Part shown: positions 1 through 7,966 of the stretch, in pieces
Position numbering within the stretch: the stretch's first letter is position 1
Layout of the letters: the number at the start of each line of letters is the position of its first letter
Origin: Bacteroidota bacterium
Lineage (GTDB): Bacteria; Bacteroidota; Bacteroidia; Cytophagales; Cytophagaceae
Assembly: GCA_023458555.1 (NCBI GenBank)
Contig: JAEWYS010000020.1
Span: forward strand, 316,415 to 380,414
Length of the DNA stretch: 64,000 nucleotides
Direction: 5' to 3'
Notes under the pieces: model-generated
Seen by the model: the letters and a program-made list of their open reading frames with translations, nothing else
What the model was told of the DNA's origin: nothing
Database searches by the model: none
Translations under genes and position numbers: made by a program

Positions 1-3000
1 CCTTTCTCCATTTGCTGGATGAGGCAGGCAACCGGCTCCTGTCCAATGATGATCACAGTATCTGCGGAGCATCGTATCCGCAGTACCGGATGTCCTACCT
101 GCGCAGCAATCTGGTGAAAGGAACCTATGTGATTGTCTGCGAAGGCTATTCAAACCTTGCGGGTTTGGTTGATATTCAGGTTGAGAATTATACCCAGCGG
201 CCCGGCGCTTCTTTTGCCAATCCAATCGCGCTGGGAACACTGGCACCCTGCCAGCTGCTGAGCAGCCGTACCGGTAACGAGCCTGCGCGCTGCTACGGAG
301 ATACCTATACAGGCAGCTCCAGTCAGGTGAGCGATGATGTGTTCTATTCCTTTACCCTCGCGCAGGCTGGTACCGTAGCCATATCCCTGTGCAAGTCCGG
401 TTTTCGTACCTGGCTGCATGTGCTGGATGCTTCGCACAATGTATTGAAATCCGGTTTGGAATACGGTCGCTTGTGTGCTGAAAACCGCAGCTCTGCGGAG
501 CTGGCTCTGAGCGCCGGTACCTATTATATTGTCGTGGAGGGAGAAGCCTCAGCTTCGGGCAATATAGATCTGGAAGTAATTCTTATTGATGGTGGGCGGC
601 CTGGGTCTTCAATGGCTAACCCTATAGTAATAGGAGATCTGACCCATTGCCGCAGCTATTCAGACAGACAGCGCAATACCTTTGAGCAGTGTTTCGGAAA
701 TACCTATGCAGACCAGTCAAGCCATGATGTGTTTTATAAATTCAGCCTCAGCGCTTCGAAGACCCTGCGTTTTTCTACCTGCACCTCTTCGCTGGATACC
801 TATATTCATTTGCTGAGGTCCAATGGAACACGAATCACCTACAATAATGATCACGGAAGCTGCGGGCAGGCTACCGGCTCACTGATCAATACGACCAGTC
901 TTGCTCCCGGCGACTACTATCTGGTGGTAGAAGGAAATGCTCTGAATACAGGTGAGTATGAGCTGGAAATATCGGATACGGATACCAACTGTCCGCAGGA
1001 TTGCCAGCGGCTGTATAGCTCACAAACAGCTTTCCCGGAAAACCTGGGGAGGTACGGTTCCAAGGTCACCTACACGGGAGGAGGTGTTTTTGACGGGATC
1101 TATCATGTGCTGGGTGATATTGAGCTGAAAGAAGGGTATTATACCCTGCGTCCGGGTACCGTGTTTTATGTAGAGGGAGCTGCCAGCGGTATGAATGTCA
1201 CAGGAAGCAGAATTACGGTAGGCAAAAACGCTACACTGGAGCTTAACGGGGCAACCATAACGGCTGCCTGTGAGACGATGTGGTACGGGATCGAGCTGGA
1301 TGTAAGGGAGCCCGGAACGGAAGGAGTGGAGATATACAGCCACAACAACTCGGAAATCAGCAATGCCTGGTATGGTATTGTGGCCGTTGTACCATCGAAT
1401 CCGCTGGATCAGCCCCGGATGATCGGTGGAGTGCCATCGGACCGCTATCGACTGAGAATCACTAATACCCGTTTTTACAATAATTATCAGCATATCTACC
1501 TGCCCCGTGCCCGGTCATACTATGCGGACAATACGATAAGCTCCAACAGCTTTGACTGTGCTCCCGCGACTATGCTTTCACCCCGGACAGGCCAGTACTC
1601 CTCTATGGGGGTGTATCTCTGGACACATGTGGGCAGCGAACATCAGCAGTATGTCATCCGGGACAATGATATCAATCATTGCGGACTGGGTATTGTGGTA
1701 CAAAACAGTCCCGGTGATGAAAACTATCTGGTGGACATCAGGGGCAATACCATAGAAAACTTCTATTACTCAGGTATACAGGGTCTGACCAATACCGGGG
1801 GATTGCTGGTCAGGGACAATACCATATATGTCAATGCACTTTCCGCACAATCCCATAATTGGTCTCCGACAGGCAATATATTCGGAATAGCCGTTTCAGG
1901 CGGTGTGGTTTCCGCAAATAATGTCATCGGGAACCATACGACAGCGGTAAATCATCATAAATTCGGCATTCAGGCCATTAACGCTGTGCAGGTACAAGCC
2001 AATGAAATCGAACGGGTGAAATATGGTCTGTTTGTCAATTATGACAACATCGGTGTAGAAAGAAACCGGGTACAGAATGCGGAAACCGGTCTGAGCCTGT
2101 TTAACAATGTGGATTGTGCCTACAGTGTCAGCTGCAATACCTTTGTCAATACGCAGCTGGATAATACCACTGGCATTGAAATACGTACGGCCAGTCCTGT
2201 TGTTGCGCTGGGTTCGGCCTCACAGGGCGGAGCCAATGCCTTTCCCGGTATACATACCGCAGTAGCAAATAATGGTCTGGCTACCGGCTTTACCTATTAT
2301 AGGTATTCGATAGCGGAAGAAAATGTGTCGGCTATAGGCGGGGCTACCGGTGGCAGTGTGACTACGGTTACTACCAGCCTGACAAGAGAAGATCTGTGCT
2401 CAGCGCCTGCGTCAAGAAGGGCTCCGGCCGTTCCGGATTACCAGTCTGCGCTTACGTTGTCTGATTTGGTCACAGCGGAAAGCAATGAGCTGTTACAGGA
2501 AGTGCGTAAGGCTTTTGCACGGGGAGATTATGCCTTTTTTCAAATTATACTGAATGAGCTGAGCGTAAGGGAGCTTAACCCCGATCAGCTGGGACAAAAA
2601 GAGTATTTTGATGTGATCGGGAGAATCAATAATCTGAGCAGTCCTGCGTCATACCGCTTTACCGCTTCGGATAGTCTGGTGCTGGACCGGCTGGCCAGCT
2701 CAGGCATGAGCATTGCCTGGGAAGCCTGTCATATGCTCAAGCTGTATAACCTCAGCTGCTCATGTTCGGATCAGGCTATCTCAACAGTCGTGACTGCTTC
2801 GAAAACCACTGCCAGTGATGCACCGGCCTATGCTTTCCTTGCGCAGAATACACCCAATCCTGTGGTCGCTGAGTCAATAATCGGCTTCTTTGTTCCGCAC
2901 ACGGTACAAGAGGCATATCTGGAAATCAATGAGCTTCACAGAGGAGCATCGCTGGAGAAGCACCGGATACCAGACCGGGGCAACGGGCAGGTAACCATTA

Positions 3001-3092
3001 ACCTGACCAGCTATCCTCCCGGTGTCTATGTGTATACTCTATATCTGGACGGAAAACCATTTGATAAAAAGAAAATGGTCATTATCAGATAA
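1..3092 (+). CDS. T9SS-secreted beta-helix protein with PPC-like repeats (5' end outside window)
   Basis: The reading frame is open from the left edge (first full codon at base 3), so the N-terminus and signal peptide lie outside the window; the TTG at 12 is only an internal codon. About the first 330 residues hold three beta-sandwich repeats with the pattern DVFYxF...DTYxHLL...C...GxYYxVVEG, resembling bacterial pre-peptidase C-terminal (PPC) domains. Residues ~340-790 are rich in short beta strands and N/G turns typical of a right-handed parallel beta-helix, as in polysaccharide-binding or -cleaving proteins. The last ~75 residues (from QNTPNP to the terminal KMVIIR) are a type A T9SS C-terminal sorting domain. 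The protein should be exported and attached to the cell surface or released. No catalytic residues could be assigned, so the substrate is unknown. Confidence 0.85.
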   Translation, partial: FLHLLDEAGNRLLSNDDHSICGASYPQYRMSYLRSNLVKGTYVIVCEGYSNLAGLVDIQVENYTQRPGASFANPIALGTLAPCQLLSSRTGNEPARCYGDTYTGSSSQVSDDVFYSFTLAQAGTVAISLCKSGFRTWLHVLDASHNVLKSGLEYGRLCAENRSSAELALSAGTYYIVVEGEASASGNIDLEVILIDGGRPGSSMANPIVIGDLTHCRSYSDRQRNTFEQCFGNTYADQSSHDVFYKFSLSASKTLRFSTCTSSLDTYIHLLRSNGTRITYNNDHGSCGQATGSLINTTSLAPGDYYLVVEGNALNTGEYELEISDTDTNCPQDCQRLYSSQTAFPENLGRYGSKVTYTGGGVFDGIYHVLGDIELKEGYYTLRPGTVFYVEGAASGMNVTGSRITVGKNATLELNGATITAACETMWYGIELDVREPGTEGVEIYSHNNSEISNAWYGIVAVVPSNPLDQPRMIGGVPSDRYRLRITNTRFYNNYQHIYLPRARSYYADNTISSNSFDCAPATMLSPRTGQYSSMGVYLWTHVGSEHQQYVIRDNDINHCGLGIVVQNSPGDENYLVDIRGNTIENFYYSGIQGLTNTGGLLVRDNTIYVNALSAQSHNWSPTGNIFGIAVSGGVVSANNVIGNHTTAVNHHKFGIQAINAVQVQANEIERVKYGLFVNYDNIGVERNRVQNAETGLSLFNNVDCAYSVSCNTFVNTQLDNTTGIEIRTASPVVALGSASQGGANAFPGIHTAVANNGLATGFTYYRYSIAEENVSAIGGATGGSVTTVTTSLTREDLCSAPASRRAPAVPDYQSALTLSDLVTAESNELLQEVRKAFARGDYAFFQIILNELSVRELNPDQLGQKEYFDVIGRINNLSSPASYRFTASDSLVLDRLASSGMSIAWEACHMLKLYNLSCSCSDQAISTVVTASKTTASDAPAYAFLAQNTPNPVVAESIIGFFVPHTVQEAYLEINELHRGASLEKHRIPDRGNGQVTINLTSYPPGVYVYTLYLDGKPFDKKKMVIIR

Positions 3093-3182
3093 TAGATTGC
3101 TTTTTCTCCATCGATGAGAAAAGTAACAAAATCCCGAACAGTTGGGACAGGGATGTGAGAAAATAGATCCCTTACTAGGATA

Positions 3183-3226
3183 GGGTATAAACAAAAAAAG
3201 CTACCCTGTATGGATAGCTTGTGTAG
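3183..3226. repeat. Left copy of a 43-44 bp direct repeat (second copy at 7651-7693)
   Basis: This stretch matches 7651-7693 across its whole length; the only difference is one A in an A7/A6 tract. The right copy contains the intrinsic terminator of tRNA-Glu and ends 3 nt inside the tRNA. The left copy is not next to a recognisable functional tRNA. The repeats bracket the GH3/relic segment and could be attachment sites or products of a tRNA-flank duplication. Confidence 0.75.
3193..3220 (-). terminator. Orphan intrinsic terminator (copy of the tRNA-Glu terminator)
   Basis: On the minus strand AAGCTATCC-ATACA-GGGTAGCTT forms a 9 bp stem (one T-G pair) followed by seven T. It is identical to the terminator behind tRNA-Glu, but no functional gene ends into it here. 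A short stretch beside it (about 3227-3265) resembles a decayed tRNA 3' part. Confidence 0.55.
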
Positions 3227-3322
3227 ACTGGGAGAGGAGGTTTTCGAACCTTTTTGTGCAGAATCTGGAGAGGTTTGAAGGGATTGGATAGCGAAAGTGT
3301 AAAATTTTTGTCTTTCTCCTAA

Positions 3323-3763
3323 TTATTTATAATCAAAGACAAAAGTGATGTTTGTAGGATAAGTGTCAGGTAATGGAGAGTTTGGATCACTCTTAAAATA
3401 CTTCATAAATATTTCTGTTTTTTCAATATTTTCTAAATCAGTTATATAGGGGAAATTATCGCGGAGACCTACCTGGCCTAGGTTATGAGCAATTGCATAC
3501 GTATAATCATCATACAGATTGTATACTTTAAAACGATCTTCGTTTTTAATAAATACTTTAATATTGCCTGAATAATCAGGTAAAACATCCACAATTGATA
3601 TTGATTGGATTTTTAAATCTAAGGGAATAATGAAAACTTTATTAATTCATCTCCATAGTGGAAGTTAAAGGAATAGGTTCTTAATGCAGGTGACAATTGT
3701 ATAATCACACTTCAGTTCATTACCAGTAACTAATTCAGGTACACCTGCACCTATAAATTTCCT
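3323..3763 (-). pseudogene. Decayed gene of unknown function (at least two frameshifts)
   Basis: The longest open part (3323-3592) would encode 89 residues ending TFVFDYK, with no convincing start. Reading upstream on the minus strand, protein-like sequence continues in other frames: KFIGAGVPELVTGNELKCDY in one frame, then YSFNFHYGDELIKFSLFP in a second, then PLDLKIQSISIVDVLPDY joining the 89-residue frame. This needs two frame changes, so the gene is broken. The composition is AT-rich compared with the core genes nearby. No family is recognised. It lies between the left direct repeat and the GH3 gene, within the accessory-looking segment. Confidence 0.55.
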
Positions 3764-3866
3764 TTACATGGTCGATATGAAATAGTAGGATCAGAACTAA
3801 AAATATGATAATTTCGGGGTTGAATTATTTTTCAAAATTTTAAACTCACTAAATCAAGAATTTAAA

Positions 3867-6395
3867 ATGCAAGTGATCGGCACAATACGTAAGTACTTAT
3901 TGCTTTGGTGCATAGGCCCAATATTAATGGTAAGCTGCACGGGACAACAAGAAACTAAAGAAACAGAAAACCCTGAAACATCAGAACAGGAGGTAGGTAT
4001 CATTCACCCGGAAAAATGGCCGGCAATTAAACCGCTTCCTTTAAACCCTGAAATTGAAGCACAAATAGATGAGATTTTACCTAAGCTAACCTTGGAACAA
4101 AAAGTTGGTCAGGTAATTCAGGCCGATAATGGATCAGTAACCCCGGAAGATGTTAAAAAATATCGTTTGGGTTCTGTGTTAAGCGGTGGTAACTCAGCAC
4201 CAGGCCCACTTCCTTATGCAGGAACCAAAGAGTGGTTGGCCCTGGCAGATGAGTTTTATTATGCTTCACTGGATACAGAAGGGGTAGAAGTGGCTATTCC
4301 ATATATTTGGGGCATTGATGCAGTTCATGGTCATTCCAACCTGCTTGGAGCGATTGTATTTCCTCACAACATTGGATTAGGTGCTATGAACAATCCTGAT
4401 CTAATGGAAAAAATAGCGGCAGTTACTGCTCACGAATTAACGGTTTCCGGGCACGACTGGACATTTGCACCTACTGTAGCTGTACCTCAGGATTTACGAT
4501 GGGGAAGAAGCTATGAAGGTTTTTCAGAAGATCCGGCGATCGTGAAATCTTATGGAAACAGGATTGTAACCGGACTGCAAGGAAATTTTGGAGAAAAAGA
4601 TTTCATGGGTAAGGGTAAGGTAATTTCAAGTGCTAAGCACTTCGTTGCCGACGGAGCTACAGAAAATGGTGTAGACCAAGGTGACGCAAAAGTAAGTGAA
4701 CAAGAACTTATTGATGTTCATGCAGCGGGCTATTACAGCGCCATTCCGGCAGGTGTGCAAACAGTGATGGCTTCTTTTTCGAGCTGGCATGGAAGAAAAC
4801 CGCATGGCGACTACGACCTCCTCACAAAGATCGTCAAAGAAAGGTTAGGGTTTAACGGATTTATTGTTGGTGACTGGAACGGACACGGACAGGTTCCGGG
4901 ATGCACCAATACTGATTGCCCTCAAGCTCTTAATGCTGGTTTGGACATGTATATGGCACCTGACAGTTGGAAAGAATTATACGAAAGTACGTTGAAGCAT
5001 GTGAAAGATGGAACCATCCCAATGGAGCGACTGGACGATGCTGTAAGACGTATCCTTCGTGTGAAAATCGCTTCAGGTATTTTCACAAAAGGGGCACCAA
5101 GCACCAGACCTAATGCCGGCAATACCAGCCTTCTTGCTCTTCCGGAACATAGAGCGATTGCAAGACAAGCAGTACGTGAATCCATGGTTTTATTAAAAAA
5201 CAATAAGCAAACGCTTCCTCTTGATGCCAGCAAGACTATTCTTGTAGTAGGTGATGGAGCGGATAATATTTCTAAAGCTTGTGGTGGCTGGACTCTCTCC
5301 TGGCAAGGTACAGGACACACCAACGACGAATTTCCAAACGGAGAGTCGATATTGGCAGGGATTAAGAAAGCCGTTAAAAAGTCAGGTGGAAAAGTGATCT
5401 TTTCACCGGAAGGAGATACCAATATCAAAGCAGACGTTGTCATAGCCGTTTACGGTGAAGATCCTTATGCAGAGTTTCAGGGGGATCGTAAAAACCTGGA
5501 TTTCGTACCAAACGGCTTCGACGTCAACAAACTCAATGAATTCAAAAATAAAGGAATCCCTGTGGTATCTGTATTTTTGTCTGGTCGACCAATGTGGACG
5601 AACCCTGAGATTAATGCCTCAGATGCCTTTGTGGCCGCATGGTTACCAGGTTCTGAAGGTGGAGGAGTGGCAGATATGTTGTTCCGAACAGAGCCTTCTT
5701 ACAATTTTACAGGCCGTCTTTCTTTCTCATGGCCAAACATCGCCGTTGTTGCCGGTGATACTACCAAACCGCTTTTTGCACTGGGGTATGGCTTAACGTA
5801 TGAAAGTACTGAAAAAGTTGACATGTTATCAGAAGAATCAGGTCTGGATAGAAGTCAAATGGCTTCAACCGGTCAATTCTATGGCAAGGGAGCACCAATT
5901 GCTCCGTGGGAATTGTGGTTAAATTCAGGAACGCTTAAGAAACAAGTGGCAAGCTTCCCTACATCGGTAGGTGGTTTGATCATAAGCAAAATAGACCACA
6001 AAGCACAGGAAGATGCCTTGCGTATTAAATGGACAAAAGCAGACTATGATCAGGTCCGTTTAAGCTCCGGTACGCCAAGCGATATGTCTCGTCAAATGAA
6101 TGGTGCCATGGAATTGGCGTTCTTTGCTAAGTCTTTTGGAGGCGATAAAGTAACCATTAAGGTAGGAATGGGTTGCAATCAGGAACAGCCATGCGATAAA
6201 ACGTTGGATATTGTGATTGGGAAAGAGTGGAAAGAGTACCGCATCAGTTTAAGTTGTTTTGGTAATATGGGAGTAGATATGACACAAATAAGCACTGCCA
6301 TGATGATCACGGCCGGTGAAGGTGTGGATATCGGCCTTGGTGAAATAAGGTTGGAAACCGATATTGATACGAAGCCGGGATGTGATGGTAATTAA
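3867..6395 (+). CDS. Glycoside hydrolase family 3 lipoprotein, ExoP-like beta-glucosidase/exoglucanase
   Basis: 842 residues. A signal peptide ends in the lipobox LMVSC (Cys24), so the enzyme is probably an anchored lipoprotein. Residues ~70-410 form the GH3 TIM barrel, with WGIDAVHGHSN, SAKHFVADG and the nucleophile region GFIVGDW (Asp336). Residues ~430-650 form the alpha/beta sandwich with ESMVLLKNN and the GYGLTY end motif. The last ~170 residues match the extra C-terminal domain of ExoP-type GH3 enzymes that hydrolyse beta-1,3/1,4-glucans. The likely role is release of glucose from beta-glucan oligomers at the cell envelope. No SusCD pair or other sugar genes sit beside it; instead it is flanked by relics and a direct repeat, which suggests acquisition as a single gene. 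The GH3 assignment is firm, the exact substrate is not. Confidence 0.93.
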   Translation: MQVIGTIRKYLLLWCIGPILMVSCTGQQETKETENPETSEQEVGIIHPEKWPAIKPLPLNPEIEAQIDEILPKLTLEQKVGQVIQADNGSVTPEDVKKYRLGSVLSGGNSAPGPLPYAGTKEWLALADEFYYASLDTEGVEVAIPYIWGIDAVHGHSNLLGAIVFPHNIGLGAMNNPDLMEKIAAVTAHELTVSGHDWTFAPTVAVPQDLRWGRSYEGFSEDPAIVKSYGNRIVTGLQGNFGEKDFMGKGKVISSAKHFVADGATENGVDQGDAKVSEQELIDVHAAGYYSAIPAGVQTVMASFSSWHGRKPHGDYDLLTKIVKERLGFNGFIVGDWNGHGQVPGCTNTDCPQALNAGLDMYMAPDSWKELYESTLKHVKDGTIPMERLDDAVRRILRVKIASGIFTKGAPSTRPNAGNTSLLALPEHRAIARQAVRESMVLLKNNKQTLPLDASKTILVVGDGADNISKACGGWTLSWQGTGHTNDEFPNGESILAGIKKAVKKSGGKVIFSPEGDTNIKADVVIAVYGEDPYAEFQGDRKNLDFVPNGFDVNKLNEFKNKGIPVVSVFLSGRPMWTNPEINASDAFVAAWLPGSEGGGVADMLFRTEPSYNFTGRLSFSWPNIAVVAGDTTKPLFALGYGLTYESTEKVDMLSEESGLDRSQMASTGQFYGKGAPIAPWELWLNSGTLKKQVASFPTSVGGLIISKIDHKAQEDALRIKWTKADYDQVRLSSGTPSDMSRQMNGAMELAFFAKSFGGDKVTIKVGMGCNQEQPCDKTLDIVIGKEWKEYRISLSCFGNMGVDMTQISTAMMITAGEGVDIGLGEIRLETDIDTKPGCDGN

Positions 6396-6905
6396 TCCTC
6401 ATTAAGAATCTTACATTAATAATGGCTCACGTCGAAAGGCGTGAGCCATTATTATTTAATAGGATTAGCCATTTATTTCCCGTTAGAGGGAGAGTCGGGC
6501 CTTGCCCCCGGTGACATGCATCGGGGTGACAAATTGGGATGGGTGAGTTTGATGATTTTGGGTCGAAAAGAAAATTTTTAGAAGGCAAAAACAAGAGCTT
6601 TTGGCCAGCTTGTGTGATGGCCTCAAGCCCTTAGCCCCGATGCATCGGGGTAGCTTACTTTTTTCAGCTATAGAGGCGAGCAATGAGAATTGCGAGGCCT
6701 GGCCTCGCTTGGGTAAGGCCCAGCCGGCGAGGCGAAAATATCGTTAACGCAGCGATTAGCTGTCTGAGGGAATTATATCATTAATCTTTTTATTTAAAAA
6801 CGTTTACTCTTAGTCTTTTAAAAACTGATAGGATTAGGCTGATAAATCGCAGTCCGCAGCTTGGTTGCGTTCTAGGCTCATAGCTTTGTGTCAAAGTTAA
6901 GAGAT
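6396..6905. repeat. Non-coding stretch with clustered palindromes
   Basis: Apart from the GH3 terminator, this 0.5 kb carries no supported gene. It holds a perfect 16 bp palindrome CCCCGATGCATCGGGG (6635-6650), a second copy of its half ATGCATCGGGGT (6516-6527), and a 17 bp near-palindrome GCGAGGCC-T-GGCCTCGC (6692-6708). Such GC-rich palindromes in AT-rich surroundings suggest a dispersed extragenic repeat. A 66-codon minus-strand frame runs across it, but its open reading follows from the repeats. Confidence 0.5.
6418..6453. terminator. Perfect 14 bp inverted repeat after the GH3 gene
   Basis: AATAATGGCTCACG and CGTGAGCCATTATT pair perfectly around an 8 nt loop, 22 nt after the GH3 stop codon. 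There is no long T-run, but A/T-rich arms at the stem base allow termination in either direction. Confidence 0.6.
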
Positions 6906-7049
6906 ATGAAACAATTTACAGGACTTAATTATCTGGAATTTGCCGATAAATTCAGCACAGATAAAGATTGCTATGATTACTTATTTTTCATAAAAGAAGA
7001 GATTGGCTTAAAGTTCAGTGCTAAATCTTGCAACCCAAAACAAATATGA
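6906..7049 (+). pseudogene. N-terminal remnant of an IS1595-type transposase
   Basis: ATG at 6906 opens a 47-residue frame beginning MKQFTGLNYLEFADKFSTDK, then a stop. The first ~30 residues resemble the start of Bacteroidota IS1595-family (ISXO2-like) transposases, where this N-terminal segment precedes a zinc-ribbon. Intact members are around 300 residues; the zinc-ribbon and catalytic domain are missing, and the sequence diverges after residue ~30. This is therefore a dead fragment, evidence of past insertion-sequence activity in this segment. Family assignment comes from recall of the N-terminal pattern. Confidence 0.6.
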
Positions 7050-7247
7050 CAACTTTGAAAATTATTTAAAGACAAATGGAATACGACTCGACTGAAAGAT
7101 TTACTGGTGCTAACATCGGTTTGGTAATATGGCGGCTGAAGTGCTTCTATGAAACTTTTGTGCAAGGTTCAATGTGAACATTTGTGCTAAAAAAACCTGC
7201 CTTCGTAAATACACAAAACGTTATATATGAATGAATTATAGCTCCAT

Positions 7248-7448
7248 CTACCTTTTCTTTTTCTTCTCCCTGACAAAAAGCGCGGGGTTTAGCTGGTCGG
7301 TGATTTTTTCGAGGGACCGTCCTTCGACATAGCCTGTCACACCCATTTCCATCAGGTTCCAGATGTTATCATCAAGTACCAGCATAGGAAGCTTGAAATA
7401 AGGAACAAGCACGTAGTTGTTCAGGATAATGAATATACAAATCAGCAT
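7248..7448 (-). CDS. Short hypothetical protein or gene fragment
   Basis: 66 codons on the minus strand. The N-terminal ~18 residues are hydrophobic (MLICIFIILNNYVLVPYF), followed by a soluble-looking part with DDNIWNLMEMGVTGYVEG and a basic tail REKKKKR. Codon choice (CTG, GTG, AAA) looks like that of native genes. It may be the 3' end of a longer gene whose upstream part was lost, because plus-end sequence toward the tRNA gives no extension in this frame. No family is recognised. Its position inside the repeat-bounded segment makes a truncated remnant as likely as a functional small protein. Confidence 0.3.
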   Translation of the reverse strand: MLICIFIILNNYVLVPYFKLPMLVLDDNIWNLMEMGVTGYVEGRSLEKITDQLNPALFVREKKKKR

Positions 7449-7650
7449 CAGGCATCGGTCGCCAGTTTCTTTGTACCCAGCTTTCGCCTTTGGCTTCCGA
7501 AAGAATAATCTGAGACCGGTTGTCCAGTAGCTTGTAGCTGCTTTTAGGAAAGAGTACTGGGAAACAGAGGGGGAAATAAACCTGGAACCTTGTGGAACGA
7601 AATGGAACTATGTGAAACCGGAAAAGGACTGTGAATGCTTTGGTAGGAGT

Positions 7651-7693
7651 GGGTATAAACAAAAAAGCTACCCTGTATGGATAGCTTGTGTAG
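7651..7693. repeat. Right copy of the 43-44 bp direct repeat
   Basis: Matches 3183-3226. It covers the tRNA-Glu terminator and the last 3 nt of the tRNA gene, so this side is the plausible native context and the left copy the derived one. Confidence 0.75.
7660..7687 (-). terminator. Intrinsic terminator of tRNA-Glu
   Basis: Minus strand AAGCTATCC-ATACA-GGGTAGCTT followed by six T, starting 3 nt after the tRNA 3' end. The stem has 9 pairs including one T-G. Confidence 0.75.
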
Positions 7694-7762
7694 CCCGTAG
7701 GGGAATCGAACCCCTGTTTCCAGAATGAAAATCTGGCGTCCTAACCCCTAGACGAACGGGCC
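7691..7762 (-). tRNA. tRNA-Glu (anticodon UUC)
   Basis: Read on the minus strand, the acceptor arms GGCCCGT/ACGGGCT pair (with one G-T), the D arm is GTC...GAC, the anticodon arm is CCAGA-TTTTCAT-TCTGG giving anticodon TTC, and the T arm is AGGGG-TTCGATT-CCCCT. The discriminator is A and no CCA is encoded. Total length is 72 nt. The sequence agrees with bacterial tRNA-Glu. It is followed by a strong intrinsic terminator and stands alone, without other tRNAs nearby. Confidence 0.95.
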
Positions 7763-7896
7763 ATTTTTAAGAGAATTAGCTTTTGTTAATGCCATTTTCG
7801 AATGGTGATGCAAAAGTAGAAGATCAGAAGCGTAAATGCAAAGTATAAGCATGATTTTTTTTCATTTTTTTTCACTCATACGGACATGGAAAAAAT

Positions 7897-7928
7897 TTTG
7901 ATTTTGGCCTGTACTTATTGTATGTTTG
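7897..7928 (+). promoter_or_regulatory. Bacteroidota-type promoter for gapA
   Basis: TTTG (7897-7900), 20 bp spacer, TATGTTTG (7921-7928), matching the phylum consensus TTTG-N19-21-TAnnTTTG. The -7 element ends 38 nt before the gapA ATG. Confidence 0.75.
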
Positions 7929-7966
7929 TACGATAATTTTGTTAACATAAACTTATCTATAAAAAT

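Noticed and set aside
3227..3295. tRNA-like sequence next to the left direct repeat (GGTTCGAAAACC T-arm-like, CTCCCAGTCT acceptor-like)
   Set aside because: The T-loop has an extra base, and no 5' acceptor strand or anticodon arm can be paired, so at most a decayed tRNA 3' part.
6483..6683. 66-codon minus-strand frame in the palindromic repeat
   Set aside because: It has no protein-like features, and its sequence is made of the repeats themselves.
7372..7662. 96-codon minus-strand frame before tRNA-Glu
   Set aside because: Phe/Pro/Arg-rich shadow-like translation overlapping another frame; it even begins in the tRNA terminator repeat.
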